Of a DNA stretch of 64,000 nt, positions 46,644 to 55,176 are shown piece by piece. How positions within the stretch are numbered: the first letter of the stretch is position 1; every line of letters begins with the position of its first letter. Source of the stretch: JAWLFI01 sp964627995 (GTDB lineage: Bacteria; Bacteroidota; Bacteroidia; Chitinophagales; Saprospiraceae); NCBI GenBank assembly GCA_964627995.1, contig CAZVLN010000002.1, positions 97,154-161,153 on the forward strand, read 5' to 3'. The notes below the pieces were generated by a model. That model did no database searches and was not told the DNA's origin. It saw nothing but the letters and a program-made list of their open reading frames with translations. The position numbers were made by a program, and so were the translations under genes.

Positions 46644-47150
46644 TCAATAATTCCACTTTGATTGTATTTTCAATACTTTTTCAATAATTTCTCTCACACA
46701 TCCTTCACCGCCATTCGCTGAAGTAATAGCCTTTGAACATGCTTTTATCTCAGGTACTGCGTCGGCAGGACAACAAGGAAGTCCGACTTCCTTCATAACA
46801 TGGATATCAGGTAAATCATCCCCCATATATAAGATTTCTTCCGGATTCAGATCATTAGAGCCGATAAGATCTTTTAATACGGTCAATTTATCTTCTATGC
46901 CAGAGTGTATATTTGTAATACCCAATAGTGACAACCTCTTTTGAACTCCAGTGGAACTGCCTCCTGTTATGATAGTAATGCCATATTGCTCCTTAAGCGC
47001 AATCTTTATGGCAAATCCATCTCGCGTAGTCATTGACCTCAGTAGTTCACCTTTTTCTGTCAATAATAATTGGCTATTCGTTAAAACACCGTCCACATCA
47101 AACATAAAGTGTTTTACTTTCTGAAATACATGAAGGTAGTCGCTTGACAT
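46644..47150 (-). CDS. kdsC: KdsC-type HAD phosphatase (3-deoxy-D-manno-octulosonate 8-phosphate phosphatase)
   Basis: A 168-residue HAD phosphatase of the tetrameric, capless KdsC class, which releases phosphate from Kdo 8-phosphate on the way to lipopolysaccharide. HAD motif I is MFDVDGVLTN near residue 17, motif II is in TIITGGSST near 57, and motif IV is YMGDDLPD near 105. GFAIKIALKEQYGI between them is typical of the family. The NulO/KDN phosphatase subgroup cannot be excluded. It heads the kdsC-prenyltransferase-maf string. Confidence 0.9.
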   Translation of the reverse strand: MSSDYLHVFQKVKHFMFDVDGVLTNSQLLLTEKGELLRSMTTRDGFAIKIALKEQYGITIITGGSSTGVQKRLSLLGITNIHSGIEDKLTVLKDLIGSNDLNPEEILYMGDDLPDIHVMKEVGLPCCPADAVPEIKACSKAITSANGGEGCVREIIEKVLKIQSKWNY

Positions 47151-47287
47151 ATGATTAAATTAATTCCATTCAAATGTACAAAATTCTAAAATGGATTAGT
47201 TTATATTCATGCAGTGATCAGTTGATGTAAATCAAACAAAGGAAATCGATTACGGAATAGTTTCTGAATTCGAATAAGACTAAATAA

Positions 47288-49918
47288 ATGGAAAAGCAAC
47301 AGTCATCAGAGTGGGAGGGTAAAGAGCAGTCAAATTTCAAATTTTTAAGCCTACGCACATATTCAACCACAGAATGGTTAATGAATAATCAAAAGAAGTA
47401 CAGGCAAGTATTTGATAGACAGAAGGTTTCCTTCATTTATATTGAACTAGCTATCGAAAACCTCAAATATTTGTCATCTAATTGGGATGCAGATATCATA
47501 TTAGTTTGCTTTAAGAAGCGAGGACCTAGAGAGGTGGAGCTATGTAAGCTAAACCCACAAGTAAAGGTCGAACCCGGCGAGCGTAAAATATATATTCGGG
47601 AAGGATGGGGAAATGCTGATAAATCAATTTGGAAAACAGGCGTTTATTTTTGGCGAGTTTATATCAATGGAAAGGATATTGGCAAAAAATATTTTTTCAT
47701 AGAAGATAGTGGTGACGATAAGGATAATAGATCCTCTTTTGTGGATGTAGATACAGTGAAATTATATGAAGGCCCTATAGATGACGTCGTTCCGGAAGGA
47801 AGGACTTATTTGAGGCAATTTGACGGCTCCAAGACACGTCATATTTATGCTGAAATACAATTAGATAATCTCCACGATAGTAAAATATGGCATTGCGAAT
47901 TAATTGTCCGCATATTCACAGCATCTCGTGAGCTTAAAGGGGAGGTGGTGAGACTAAAAAAAGTTAAAGATTTTGATGATACTATAGAGTTTATTGTAGG
48001 CTGGGGCAACACTGAGCCGGGTACCTGGCGCAAAGGGCTTTATACCTTAGAGTTAGTTTTTATGGATGAAGCCCTGGCTGTCATTCCTTTTGAGGTTGGT
48101 GAACGACATATAGAAGGATACAACCGAATTTACACTGCAGAAGGAGAAATCCCCATTGCATTCGAGCCAGAAGAAGATGATTTGGATAGCTTTACGGATG
48201 TTCTTGCTCAGTTAGACAGCATGGTCGGTTTGGATGCAATTAAAACTCAAGTAAAAGAGCATGCACAATACCTTCAGTTTTTAAAGCTAAGAGCTGAACG
48301 TGGATTTTCAGATACACAGAATATTTCCCTCCATAGTGCTTTTTTGGGTAAGCCAGGGACTGGCAAAACCACTATAGCGAAGATGATGGGCAAGATCTAT
48401 AAAAAAATGGGATTCTTGAGTCGGGGGCACATTGTAGAAGTTGATCGTGCAGAGTTAGTCGGTGAATACATCGGGCAAACAGCACCAAAAGTAAAGGAGG
48501 CTATTGAAAAGGCGAATGGAGGAATCCTTTTTATAGATGAGGCTTATTCTTTAGCCAGAGAAAATGATGACAGCAAAGACTTTGGACGAGAAGTTATAGA
48601 AATTTTAGTGAAAGCCATGACTCAACCCAATGTTGATTTTGCTGTTATCGTTGCGGGATATCCCAAGGAAATGGAGTACTTTTTATCTTCTAATCCCGGC
48701 TTTAGGTCTCGGTTTCGTCAACTGTATTACTTCCCAGACTATCTACCTCAGGAGTTGAATTTGATTGCTGACCAATTGGCTGATAGGCGGGAGGTGTCAT
48801 TTACTGATGAGGCTGCCAGCTACCTACACCAAATGGTTATCCGGGCCTATCGAAACCGTGACTATACTTTCGGAAATGCTAGATTTGTAGATCAACTTAT
48901 TGAAAAATCTAAAGTTCAACTGGGTTTACGGGTTATGAATTCCGATACGCCAACTGACTTAGAAAATGAATTTTTATCAACTATTATTTTAAATGATGTT
49001 GAAAAAATAAACGTAAAACCTTCTCAATCCATAGCTGCAATTCCGGTAGATGAAGAATTACTATCAGAGTCCTTGAAAGAATTGGACGAATTGGTCGGCT
49101 TAGAGCAAGTTAAGTCAGACATTCACGATATGGTGCGAGTAGTACGGCATTATGAAAAAGCTGGAATGCCAGTTCTAAGTCGCTTTCATCTACATACTGT
49201 TTTGGTCGGAAATCCTGGGACAGGAAAAAATACAGTATCACGAATATTAGCTAAGATATACCGCGGATTGGGAATATTAGAGCGTGGACATTTAGTGGAG
49301 ACTGACCGTCAGGGCTTAATTGCCGGGTACGTAGGCCAAAGCGCTATTAAGACAAATGAAAAAATTGAGAAAGCGAATGGGGGAGTTCTATTTATAGACG
49401 AAGCTTATGGACTTAGTGATGCAGGTGCTTCGGGGAATAATTTTGGTCATGAAGTAGTCGAAACACTACTCAAGCGTATGGAAGACTTAAGAGGTCAATT
49501 CTTTGTCTTCGTAGCTGGATACCCTAAAAAAATGAAACAATTTTTAGAAATGAATCCTGGTTTGCGATCTCGCTTTGATAGAACCTTAATCTTTAAGGAT
49601 TATAAACCAGATGAGTTATTAGAAATAGCTTTCCGATTATTAGATAAAGAGCACGTAACCATGGAATCCAGCACGACGGATAAACTTAAAGCTTATTTCA
49701 GTAAGGCCTATCAACAGCGTGGAGCTTTTTCCGGAAATGCACGGATGGTAAATAGTTTGATGCGCGAAGCCCTAAATTTTAGAGCTGTTCGCCTTTCTAA
49801 AAGCGAACAAGATGAGCAAGATGATTCATTAAAATGGTCGGACATTTCTTATGGGATTCAAACATTAGATGCTTTTGATTTTGGGGAAACGAAAATTGGA
49901 TTCACAGGGCGTGAATAA
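47288..49918 (+). CDS. Double-AAA ATPase (CbbX/SpoVK type) with duplicated N-terminal domain
   Basis: An 876-residue protein with an unusual order. Two copies of a beta-rich domain of about 95 residues occupy roughly 46-141 and 184-271; each contains GWGN followed by a W..G.Y pattern. Two CbbX/SpoVK-type AAA+ domains follow. The first has Walker A GKPGTGKT (354-361) and Walker B ILFIDEAYSLA (412 on). The second has GNPGTGKN (641-648), with Asn in place of the usual Thr, and VLFIDEAYGLS. AAA+ pairs of this kind remodel protein complexes, but no target is identified. Its 3' end overlaps the convergent gene by 17 bp. Confidence 0.85.
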   Translation: MEKQQSSEWEGKEQSNFKFLSLRTYSTTEWLMNNQKKYRQVFDRQKVSFIYIELAIENLKYLSSNWDADIILVCFKKRGPREVELCKLNPQVKVEPGERKIYIREGWGNADKSIWKTGVYFWRVYINGKDIGKKYFFIEDSGDDKDNRSSFVDVDTVKLYEGPIDDVVPEGRTYLRQFDGSKTRHIYAEIQLDNLHDSKIWHCELIVRIFTASRELKGEVVRLKKVKDFDDTIEFIVGWGNTEPGTWRKGLYTLELVFMDEALAVIPFEVGERHIEGYNRIYTAEGEIPIAFEPEEDDLDSFTDVLAQLDSMVGLDAIKTQVKEHAQYLQFLKLRAERGFSDTQNISLHSAFLGKPGTGKTTIAKMMGKIYKKMGFLSRGHIVEVDRAELVGEYIGQTAPKVKEAIEKANGGILFIDEAYSLARENDDSKDFGREVIEILVKAMTQPNVDFAVIVAGYPKEMEYFLSSNPGFRSRFRQLYYFPDYLPQELNLIADQLADRREVSFTDEAASYLHQMVIRAYRNRDYTFGNARFVDQLIEKSKVQLGLRVMNSDTPTDLENEFLSTIILNDVEKINVKPSQSIAAIPVDEELLSESLKELDELVGLEQVKSDIHDMVRVVRHYEKAGMPVLSRFHLHTVLVGNPGTGKNTVSRILAKIYRGLGILERGHLVETDRQGLIAGYVGQSAIKTNEKIEKANGGVLFIDEAYGLSDAGASGNNFGHEVVETLLKRMEDLRGQFFVFVAGYPKKMKQFLEMNPGLRSRFDRTLIFKDYKPDELLEIAFRLLDKEHVTMESSTTDKLKAYFSKAYQQRGAFSGNARMVNSLMREALNFRAVRLSKSEQDEQDDSLKWSDISYGIQTLDAFDFGETKIGFTGRE

Positions 49919-50645
49919 GGACCCATGGTTTACTCCAGCTTTGAGTCGTAAACAACACTTTTTGAGCCTGACCTGTGTAGGATCGCATCATGATTTGCAT
50001 GGAATAGGTGGATATGATGAGTGGATATTTACTTTCGATCTTGCTGCGGATGGAGGGTTCCATTTCGTAAGGTCTTAAAATGATACAACTTCCGTCATCT
50101 GAAGATAATTGTAAAATCTTATCTGCCTCAGCTTCACTTAAGCTGAAGGGCGAACCTATGCAAATTGTATCGATTCTGGTTGATTTATACTTCGTTTCAA
50201 GATCTGCAAAGGATTTAAATATTGAGATGCTTGTTGATTTGTTATCCCTATCAAATGGGTGTGGATGATTTTCATTGTGCATGGGCTCAACGGCTATAGC
50301 ATTTTTAATACCTGAATATTGGACATAATTGAGAATTTGTGTGGTTTGACATCCAATAGATAAGAAGTTATGTGCATTTGTTTTTATGAGGTGTCTAAAA
50401 ATGACCTGTTTGCTGAATTTTGAAATGTCTGGTCTTTGATTAAGCCTTTTGTCAGTTGTCGGTGTAAATATTTTTTCTGTCTTTTTTGAATTAGCTCTTT
50501 CTAAGGCAATAAATGGATAGTAGACTCTGTTTTTATCAAATACAAATTGCAAATAATTAAATATATATGGCGAATGGATCGAATAAATCGTCTTCGAGTT
50601 TTGCCAGTGTTTAATTTGACACATCAATTTATTTATGTCCAACAT
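49902..50645 (-). CDS. Methyltransferase-like protein, divergent
   Basis: A 247-residue protein whose N-terminus (IYSIHSPYIFNYLQFVFD near residue 20) resembles the opening of a Bacteroidota class I SAM-dependent methyltransferase group. The Rossmann motif I position reads FLSIGCQTTQILNYV (near 94), which departs from the usual GxGxG, so it may bind SAM poorly or not at all. No signal peptide is present. A second ATG seven codons in is possible. It is convergent with the AAA gene and divergent from the barrel gene at 50674. Confidence 0.55.
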   Translation of the reverse strand: MLDINKLMCQIKHWQNSKTIYSIHSPYIFNYLQFVFDKNRVYYPFIALERANSKKTEKIFTPTTDKRLNQRPDISKFSKQVIFRHLIKTNAHNFLSIGCQTTQILNYVQYSGIKNAIAVEPMHNENHPHPFDRDNKSTSISIFKSFADLETKYKSTRIDTICIGSPFSLSEAEADKILQLSSDDGSCIILRPYEMEPSIRSKIESKYPLIISTYSMQIMMRSYTGQAQKVLFTTQSWSKPWVLIHAL

Positions 50646-50673
50646 AGTTTTAAGGCTGGTATTTTCTTATCAA

Positions 50674-51192
50674 ATGACCTTTAGGTTCATTTTCTGCAGC
50701 TGTTTTTTGATAGGGGCAGGTTTTACCCCAGCTACAGCACAAAAGTACAATTTATCTGCAGGCATTCGACTAGGTACAGAGATTGGGATGACCTCAGTAG
50801 CTCGTGTAGCTAAAAAGGGAAGTGTGGAGGGCGTGTTGCAGTATTCTAACTTGTATAATGCAACTCGCTTTGGACTTAATTATAGGAAGCACCATGGGTT
50901 TCTAGGCCGCAGGTTTAATTTATACTTAGGAGGTGGCCCCGGCTATAGTTGGTACCATGCGAATGAATTGGCTGAGACCGGCACATCGAATCCTCATCTT
51001 AATGTAGTTGTTGGCGTGGAAGGTGTATTGGGTCGAACTCATATTTCCTGGGATTATCGACCTACTTATTCTTTTGGGGGCCCGAGAGTGTTTTATAGTG
51101 AAACTGCCTTATCTTTACGTTATGTCATAATGAAAAAGAAATGGAGACCATTCAAGAGAATACGAAAAATAAAACCTTTTTGGAAAAAATAG
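50674..51192 (+). CDS. Small outer-membrane beta-barrel protein
   Basis: A 172-residue exported protein with a clear signal peptide (FIFCSCFLIGAGFTPATAQ, ending about 23). The mature part has alternating strands (NLSAGIRLGTEIGMTSVARV; FNLYLGGGPGYSWYHANE; ISWDYRPTYSFGG) and a basic tail. The frame also opens at 50635, but that start would overlap the divergent gene and precede the signal peptide, so 50674 is preferred. The 3' end overlaps the next gene by 52 bp, suggesting a pair. Confidence 0.7.
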   Translation: MTFRFIFCSCFLIGAGFTPATAQKYNLSAGIRLGTEIGMTSVARVAKKGSVEGVLQYSNLYNATRFGLNYRKHHGFLGRRFNLYLGGGPGYSWYHANELAETGTSNPHLNVVVGVEGVLGRTHISWDYRPTYSFGGPRVFYSETALSLRYVIMKKKWRPFKRIRKIKPFWKK

Positions 51193-54035
51193 TATTGCTA
51201 CATATCCTGCTATTTTCCAGCATGTCCATAATTCAGGGACAATATGAGCATTTGACTTTTCAACGAGAGTATATACCTTCTTTCAGTACCGGAAACAGTG
51301 GTGTAGCTGTCGCAGTTACCGACGCCAATCTTGATGGGCTTGAAGATATTATTCGGTTTCATGATGCCCGAGAGTTACAAATACACCTCCAAACCCCTGG
51401 GGGAAACTTTGAGCGATGGAAATCTTTTCCCAGGGAACCACTTCAGCAATGGAATATCTTAGGTCTGCCCTTAAATCAGGACCGTATTTTAGATTGGCTT
51501 AGTGCTGGCAATGAGTCTGGAATTGATTACTGGATTTCGGATTCTTTGAATCAATACACTCATATCCAGGATGATCGGTATGAGTTTTTTGCTCAAGGAT
51601 CAAATGCTTTAGATTTAGATGGGTCCGGCACTATTGATATTTTTATGTGTAGTGATTTGAGTGAAAACATCACTCTTCTAAATAGTAATCAAATTCCATA
51701 CTCACAGGATTCTATCTTACCGAGTAGTCACCCTGATCCGTTTTTTAGAGCCGGCAACTACGGAAGTATATGGGAGGATATAAATGGAGATGGGCAAGCT
51801 GATATGTACTTATCCAAATGCTCAATTTTTGCTAATCACCCTTCTGACCCACGCCGTATCAATAAGTTGCTTTTATCTCAGACCGACGGTAGCTATAAAG
51901 ATGTAGCTCAAGATTGGAATGTTGCAGATTCTGCTCAAAGCTGGGCATCTGCTTTTGCGGATGTAAACAATGATGGACTCATTGACCTGCTCGTATTGAA
52001 TCACGATGCTCCTGCTGCATTATATATCCATCAAGGTACTGAGTTTAAAAAATCCGAATCATTCGAGGATTTAGGGCTTCAGTTCAATAGTGTACAAGTA
52101 CTTTCACAGGATTTAAATTGCGATGGTTTTATAGATTTTATAATTACGGGAAGACGGGCTACAGTACTCATGAACCAAGGTAATGGGGAATTTACTGAAC
52201 ATCCAGACTTACTTGGGATTTATCAGCAAAATATTTCTTCAGCCCAGATGGGTGATTTTAATCAAGATGGTTACATGGATATTTTTGCAGCCAGACATGG
52301 GTTATACAATAATCCCGGTGATCGAGAGGATGTAGTATTACTTAATCCATTCACTTCCACAGCTAATCATTTTATACGTGTTCAAATCGTAGATTCTAGT
52401 CATTATATAATGGATGGAATTCAAGTTAAAGCCAAACTTTACTCAGATCTTGGAATGCAAAGTCGCACGATGCGTGTAGGGGAGTCGTATGGTGTTTGTG
52501 GTTCTAATATCTTACACTTTGGTATAGGGTCGGATATAGAAGTAGATTCTATTGTCTTTGAATGGCCCGATGGAACAAAAGAAACATTTATGTCATTAGC
52601 CGCTAATAGGCTTTATTTATATACACAAGGATTAGGTCTTAAGACTGAAATTGAGGCAGATGTTGAAAGCCGTTGTTTTTCTTTTGGGGACACGCTTACC
52701 ATTAATAATATTGATGCAAATTCCCCACATTTAAAACTTTTTAAAGACGAAGTAGAAATCTCTTTCTCTGAGGTAGGGGGAATAACTGAAAGTGGACGTT
52801 ATTTTTGGATAGATCGTTCTGAAACGGGTGCCTGGGTTCGGAGTATACCTTTTACCATCTCTGAAGATCCTAAAATACAGACTCACATCAATGTAAAGGG
52901 CTCACAGATTTTGTGTCACAATGAGACCCTAATTCTGACACCGGAAGATACTTCAGATTTTCTTTTTTGGAACACCGGATTAGAAACGCTAGACTTTGAG
53001 GTTGGCGAGGCCGGGTTATATAGAGCTTATTTTGGTGCTTGTGGGGATACTGTTCTATCTGACTCTATAATGGTTTCGTATCGTCCCGAAGTCTCTTTGC
53101 GTGTTACCGATGACACAGTAGGTTTTGGCCAACGTGCCATATTGCGGGCAGTTGGTGATGATGTTCGTTGGTATGAGAATATAGATGATGTAACAGCTCT
53201 TCAGCGCGGGAGTTCTATTTTTGTTATAAATCGATTACTAAAAGATACAGTATTATTTGTAGAAAGTGGTGAAATATTTGAAGTCGACGATATCGCTTTG
53301 GGACCGGTTATTGATGCGAATAACTCAGAGGTTTCTAATCCCTGGTTTAATGCACAGATGGAATTTTCAGTTATGTCAGACTGCATATTTAAAAGTATTA
53401 CTGTACGCGCTAGTGTTGAGGGTAAGCGAGATTTTGTTTTAGTTGGTCCGCAATCGCGTCAAGCTTCTTTTTACTTGAAAGCAGATACAACCTATGTGTT
53501 ACCTTTAAATTGGTCATTAGCAGGAGGTAATGATTATGTTCTAACAACATCTTCTGTAACTAATTTTGAAGAATTTAATACCTCTGGCCCTCAATTATAT
53601 CAAGTTATTCAAGATGAATTTCAATTCCCTTACACGGATGGAGAATTTGTAACTATAAGCGGGACAAATGGTGGACTCAAAAATTTTTTCTATTATTCAA
53701 ACTGGGTATTTGAGGTGCCTTCTGATACCTGTTTTAGTGTTCGGCTACCGGTTCGAGGAGTCGTAGATCAGAGTTTAGAGAGTTCTGTAATTAATCAAAA
53801 AGAAGGTATGTCCCTTTTCCCGAATCCGGCTCGCGAATATATTTTTATTCGTACAACTTTCCCTGAGCATTGCAGTGTAGAAATATACTCTTCTACTGGC
53901 AAATTAGTATATCATCAGGATAATTATTTTTCTCGGGATCGCATTCGCACGCAAGGTTGGTCCAGTGGTTTATACACCGTTTTAGTGAAAGGCCCGACAG
54001 GTGTATTACAGCAACAGCTTATTGTTTTTCCTTAA
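51141..54035 (+). CDS. Secreted FG-GAP/VCBS-repeat and UnbV-domain protein with type IX sorting tail
   Basis: A 964-residue exported protein. A signal peptide ends near residue 33 (IIQGQ). At least six calcium-type D-x-[DN]-x-D repeats (LDGSGTIDIF, INGDGQADMY, VNNDGLIDLL, FNQDGYMDIF) form the beta-propeller-like N-terminal part. An ASPIC/UnbV-like domain follows (VGESYGVCGSNILHFGIG, about 450; WPDGTKETF). The C-terminal 75 residues (SLFPNPAREYIFIRT onward) are a type A type IX secretion sorting domain, so it is exported to the cell surface or medium. The ATG at 51141 overlaps the upstream gene by 52 bp; a TTG at 51180 is an alternative. Confidence 0.9.
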   Translation: METIQENTKNKTFLEKIVLLHILLFSSMSIIQGQYEHLTFQREYIPSFSTGNSGVAVAVTDANLDGLEDIIRFHDARELQIHLQTPGGNFERWKSFPREPLQQWNILGLPLNQDRILDWLSAGNESGIDYWISDSLNQYTHIQDDRYEFFAQGSNALDLDGSGTIDIFMCSDLSENITLLNSNQIPYSQDSILPSSHPDPFFRAGNYGSIWEDINGDGQADMYLSKCSIFANHPSDPRRINKLLLSQTDGSYKDVAQDWNVADSAQSWASAFADVNNDGLIDLLVLNHDAPAALYIHQGTEFKKSESFEDLGLQFNSVQVLSQDLNCDGFIDFIITGRRATVLMNQGNGEFTEHPDLLGIYQQNISSAQMGDFNQDGYMDIFAARHGLYNNPGDREDVVLLNPFTSTANHFIRVQIVDSSHYIMDGIQVKAKLYSDLGMQSRTMRVGESYGVCGSNILHFGIGSDIEVDSIVFEWPDGTKETFMSLAANRLYLYTQGLGLKTEIEADVESRCFSFGDTLTINNIDANSPHLKLFKDEVEISFSEVGGITESGRYFWIDRSETGAWVRSIPFTISEDPKIQTHINVKGSQILCHNETLILTPEDTSDFLFWNTGLETLDFEVGEAGLYRAYFGACGDTVLSDSIMVSYRPEVSLRVTDDTVGFGQRAILRAVGDDVRWYENIDDVTALQRGSSIFVINRLLKDTVLFVESGEIFEVDDIALGPVIDANNSEVSNPWFNAQMEFSVMSDCIFKSITVRASVEGKRDFVLVGPQSRQASFYLKADTTYVLPLNWSLAGGNDYVLTTSSVTNFEEFNTSGPQLYQVIQDEFQFPYTDGEFVTISGTNGGLKNFFYYSNWVFEVPSDTCFSVRLPVRGVVDQSLESSVINQKEGMSLFPNPAREYIFIRTTFPEHCSVEIYSSTGKLVYHQDNYFSRDRIRTQGWSSGLYTVLVKGPTGVLQQQLIVFP

Positions 54036-54045
54036 GGGTTTAAGC

Positions 54046-54249
54046 TTGATCCGTGAGTGCTGCGAAGTAGTCTCGCCTCGTTATTTCGAGGCGAGAGATC
54101 CGAGGCCACGCGCAAGCGTTGGCCGGGAGCCGAGAGAAGCCCTGGAATACCGGCCGAATAAAATGAAGGTCGGAATGGAAGGGGGCCTGAACGAGCTACG
54201 AAGCATAACGACCTGAAGGGCAGAATGTAATGAAGCCCGGAGGGCACGG
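54046..54249. repeat. GC-rich hairpin and purine-rich island between a type IX gene and tRNA-His
   Basis: It begins with a perfect 10-bp hairpin and 6-base loop (54071-54080 with 54087-54096), followed by a stem of about 8 bp with one bulge (GGCCACGC with GCGTTGGCC, about 54104-54124). A strand-biased purine-rich tail of about 120 bases with many GAA and GGAA words follows. Several small open frames cross it on both strands and are not believed. It is a different family from the other islands in this window. Confidence 0.6.
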
Positions 54250-54283
54250 CAAAAAAATAAATGGAATACAATGAAAAATCAAG

Positions 54284-54358
54284 GGTGGCTAGTCGGAATT
54301 GAACCGACGACCTCTAGAACCACAATCTAGCGCTCTAACCGACTGAGCTATAGCCACC
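54284..54358 (-). tRNA. tRNA-His (GTG)
   Basis: On the minus strand a full cloverleaf of 75 nt. The acceptor is GTGGCTA/TAGCCAC with an extra 5' G opposite C73, the hallmark of tRNA-His. The D-arm is GCTCAGTCGGTTAGAGC, the anticodon stem CTAGA/TCTAG encloses TTGTGGT (anticodon GTG), and the T-arm is GTCGG/CCGAC with TTCAATT. CCA is not encoded. Confidence 0.96.
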
Positions 54359-54375
54359 ATGATAAGGTAAAAATG

Positions 54376-54463
54376 CGGAGGAGGAGGGATTCGAACCCCC
54401 GGTGCCCGTGAAGGCACGTCGGTTTTCAAGACCGGTGCATTAAACCAGCTCTGCCACTCCTCC
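54376..54463 (-). tRNA. tRNA-Ser (TGA)
   Basis: An 88-nt tRNA on the minus strand. The acceptor GGAGGAG pairs with CTCCTCC and the discriminator is G. The anticodon loop CTTGAAA gives anticodon TGA. A long variable arm (GTGCC/GGCAC) marks a class II serine tRNA, and the T-loop is TTCGAAT. It lies 17 bp upstream of tRNA-His on the same strand and is probably co-transcribed with it. Confidence 0.96.
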
Positions 54464-54621
54464 GATTGGATCACAAAGATACATGAATAATATTTTCGAG
54501 CAAGAAATTATAAACCTTTTTCACAAGGCATTTACTAACTCTAACGAGCTGTGAAAATTTCTATCCATATATTCTATAAAAAAATACTATATTGTGAAGA
54601 CGATCAGGTCATTATGATATA

Positions 54622-55176
54622 ATGGAAGAGAATAATCAGCTAAGGGTATGGATACAAGACAGCATTAGAAATGATCGTGCTAGTCAGCGTAAATTGTATA
54701 GCCATTATTTTGCAGATATGTGCAGAATGGTTGAAAAGTACACGCGCGATAAGGATGCTGTAATTTCGATTGTAAATAATGGTTTTCTTCGTATTTTTAA
54801 AAAACTTGAAGCTTATGACCAGGACCGTCCTTTTAAGCCCTGGGCTAAGACTCTAGTCTTTCGAGCTCTAAGCGATTATTTTCGGTCCCAGTCGACACCT
54901 GCTACTATTGTACCTCTTTTTGATCGAGATGCCGTACAACACCAACCAGCACTGGATAACTTATATTTAGAAGATTTATTATCGCATCTTAATTCTTTGC
55001 CTCATACAACGAGGCGTGTGTTCATATTATATGCTGTTAATGGGTACAAGCACCGAGAAATTGCTGAAATCTTAACTATTAGTTCAGGTACCTCAAAATG
55101 GCATGTTTCTCAGGCAAGAAAGTTATTAAAGGCTCATATTTCTAATATACAAGAGGGTGAAGCCTATGGCCAGTAA
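54622..55176 (+). CDS. ECF-type RNA polymerase sigma factor
   Basis: A 184-residue sigma-70 family factor of the extracytoplasmic-function type. Region 2 covers about residues 10-85 (RKLYSHYFADMCRMVEKYT, then NNGFLRIFKKLEAYDQDRPF), and region 4 covers about 120-175 (LPHTTRRVFILYAVNGYKHR plus EIAEIL, then SGTSKWHVSQARKLLK). It lacks the N-terminal sigma regions. The stop overlaps the start of the next gene by 11 bp. That gene encodes a membrane protein with a short cytosolic N-terminus, which may regulate the sigma factor. Confidence 0.9.
   Translation: MEENNQLRVWIQDSIRNDRASQRKLYSHYFADMCRMVEKYTRDKDAVISIVNNGFLRIFKKLEAYDQDRPFKPWAKTLVFRALSDYFRSQSTPATIVPLFDRDAVQHQPALDNLYLEDLLSHLNSLPHTTRRVFILYAVNGYKHREIAEILTISSGTSKWHVSQARKLLKAHISNIQEGEAYGQ

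Noticed and set aside
54001..54271. Two overlapping open frames of 71 and 79 codons on opposite strands
   Set aside because: Both cover the purine-rich island at 54046-54249 and owe their length to its composition.
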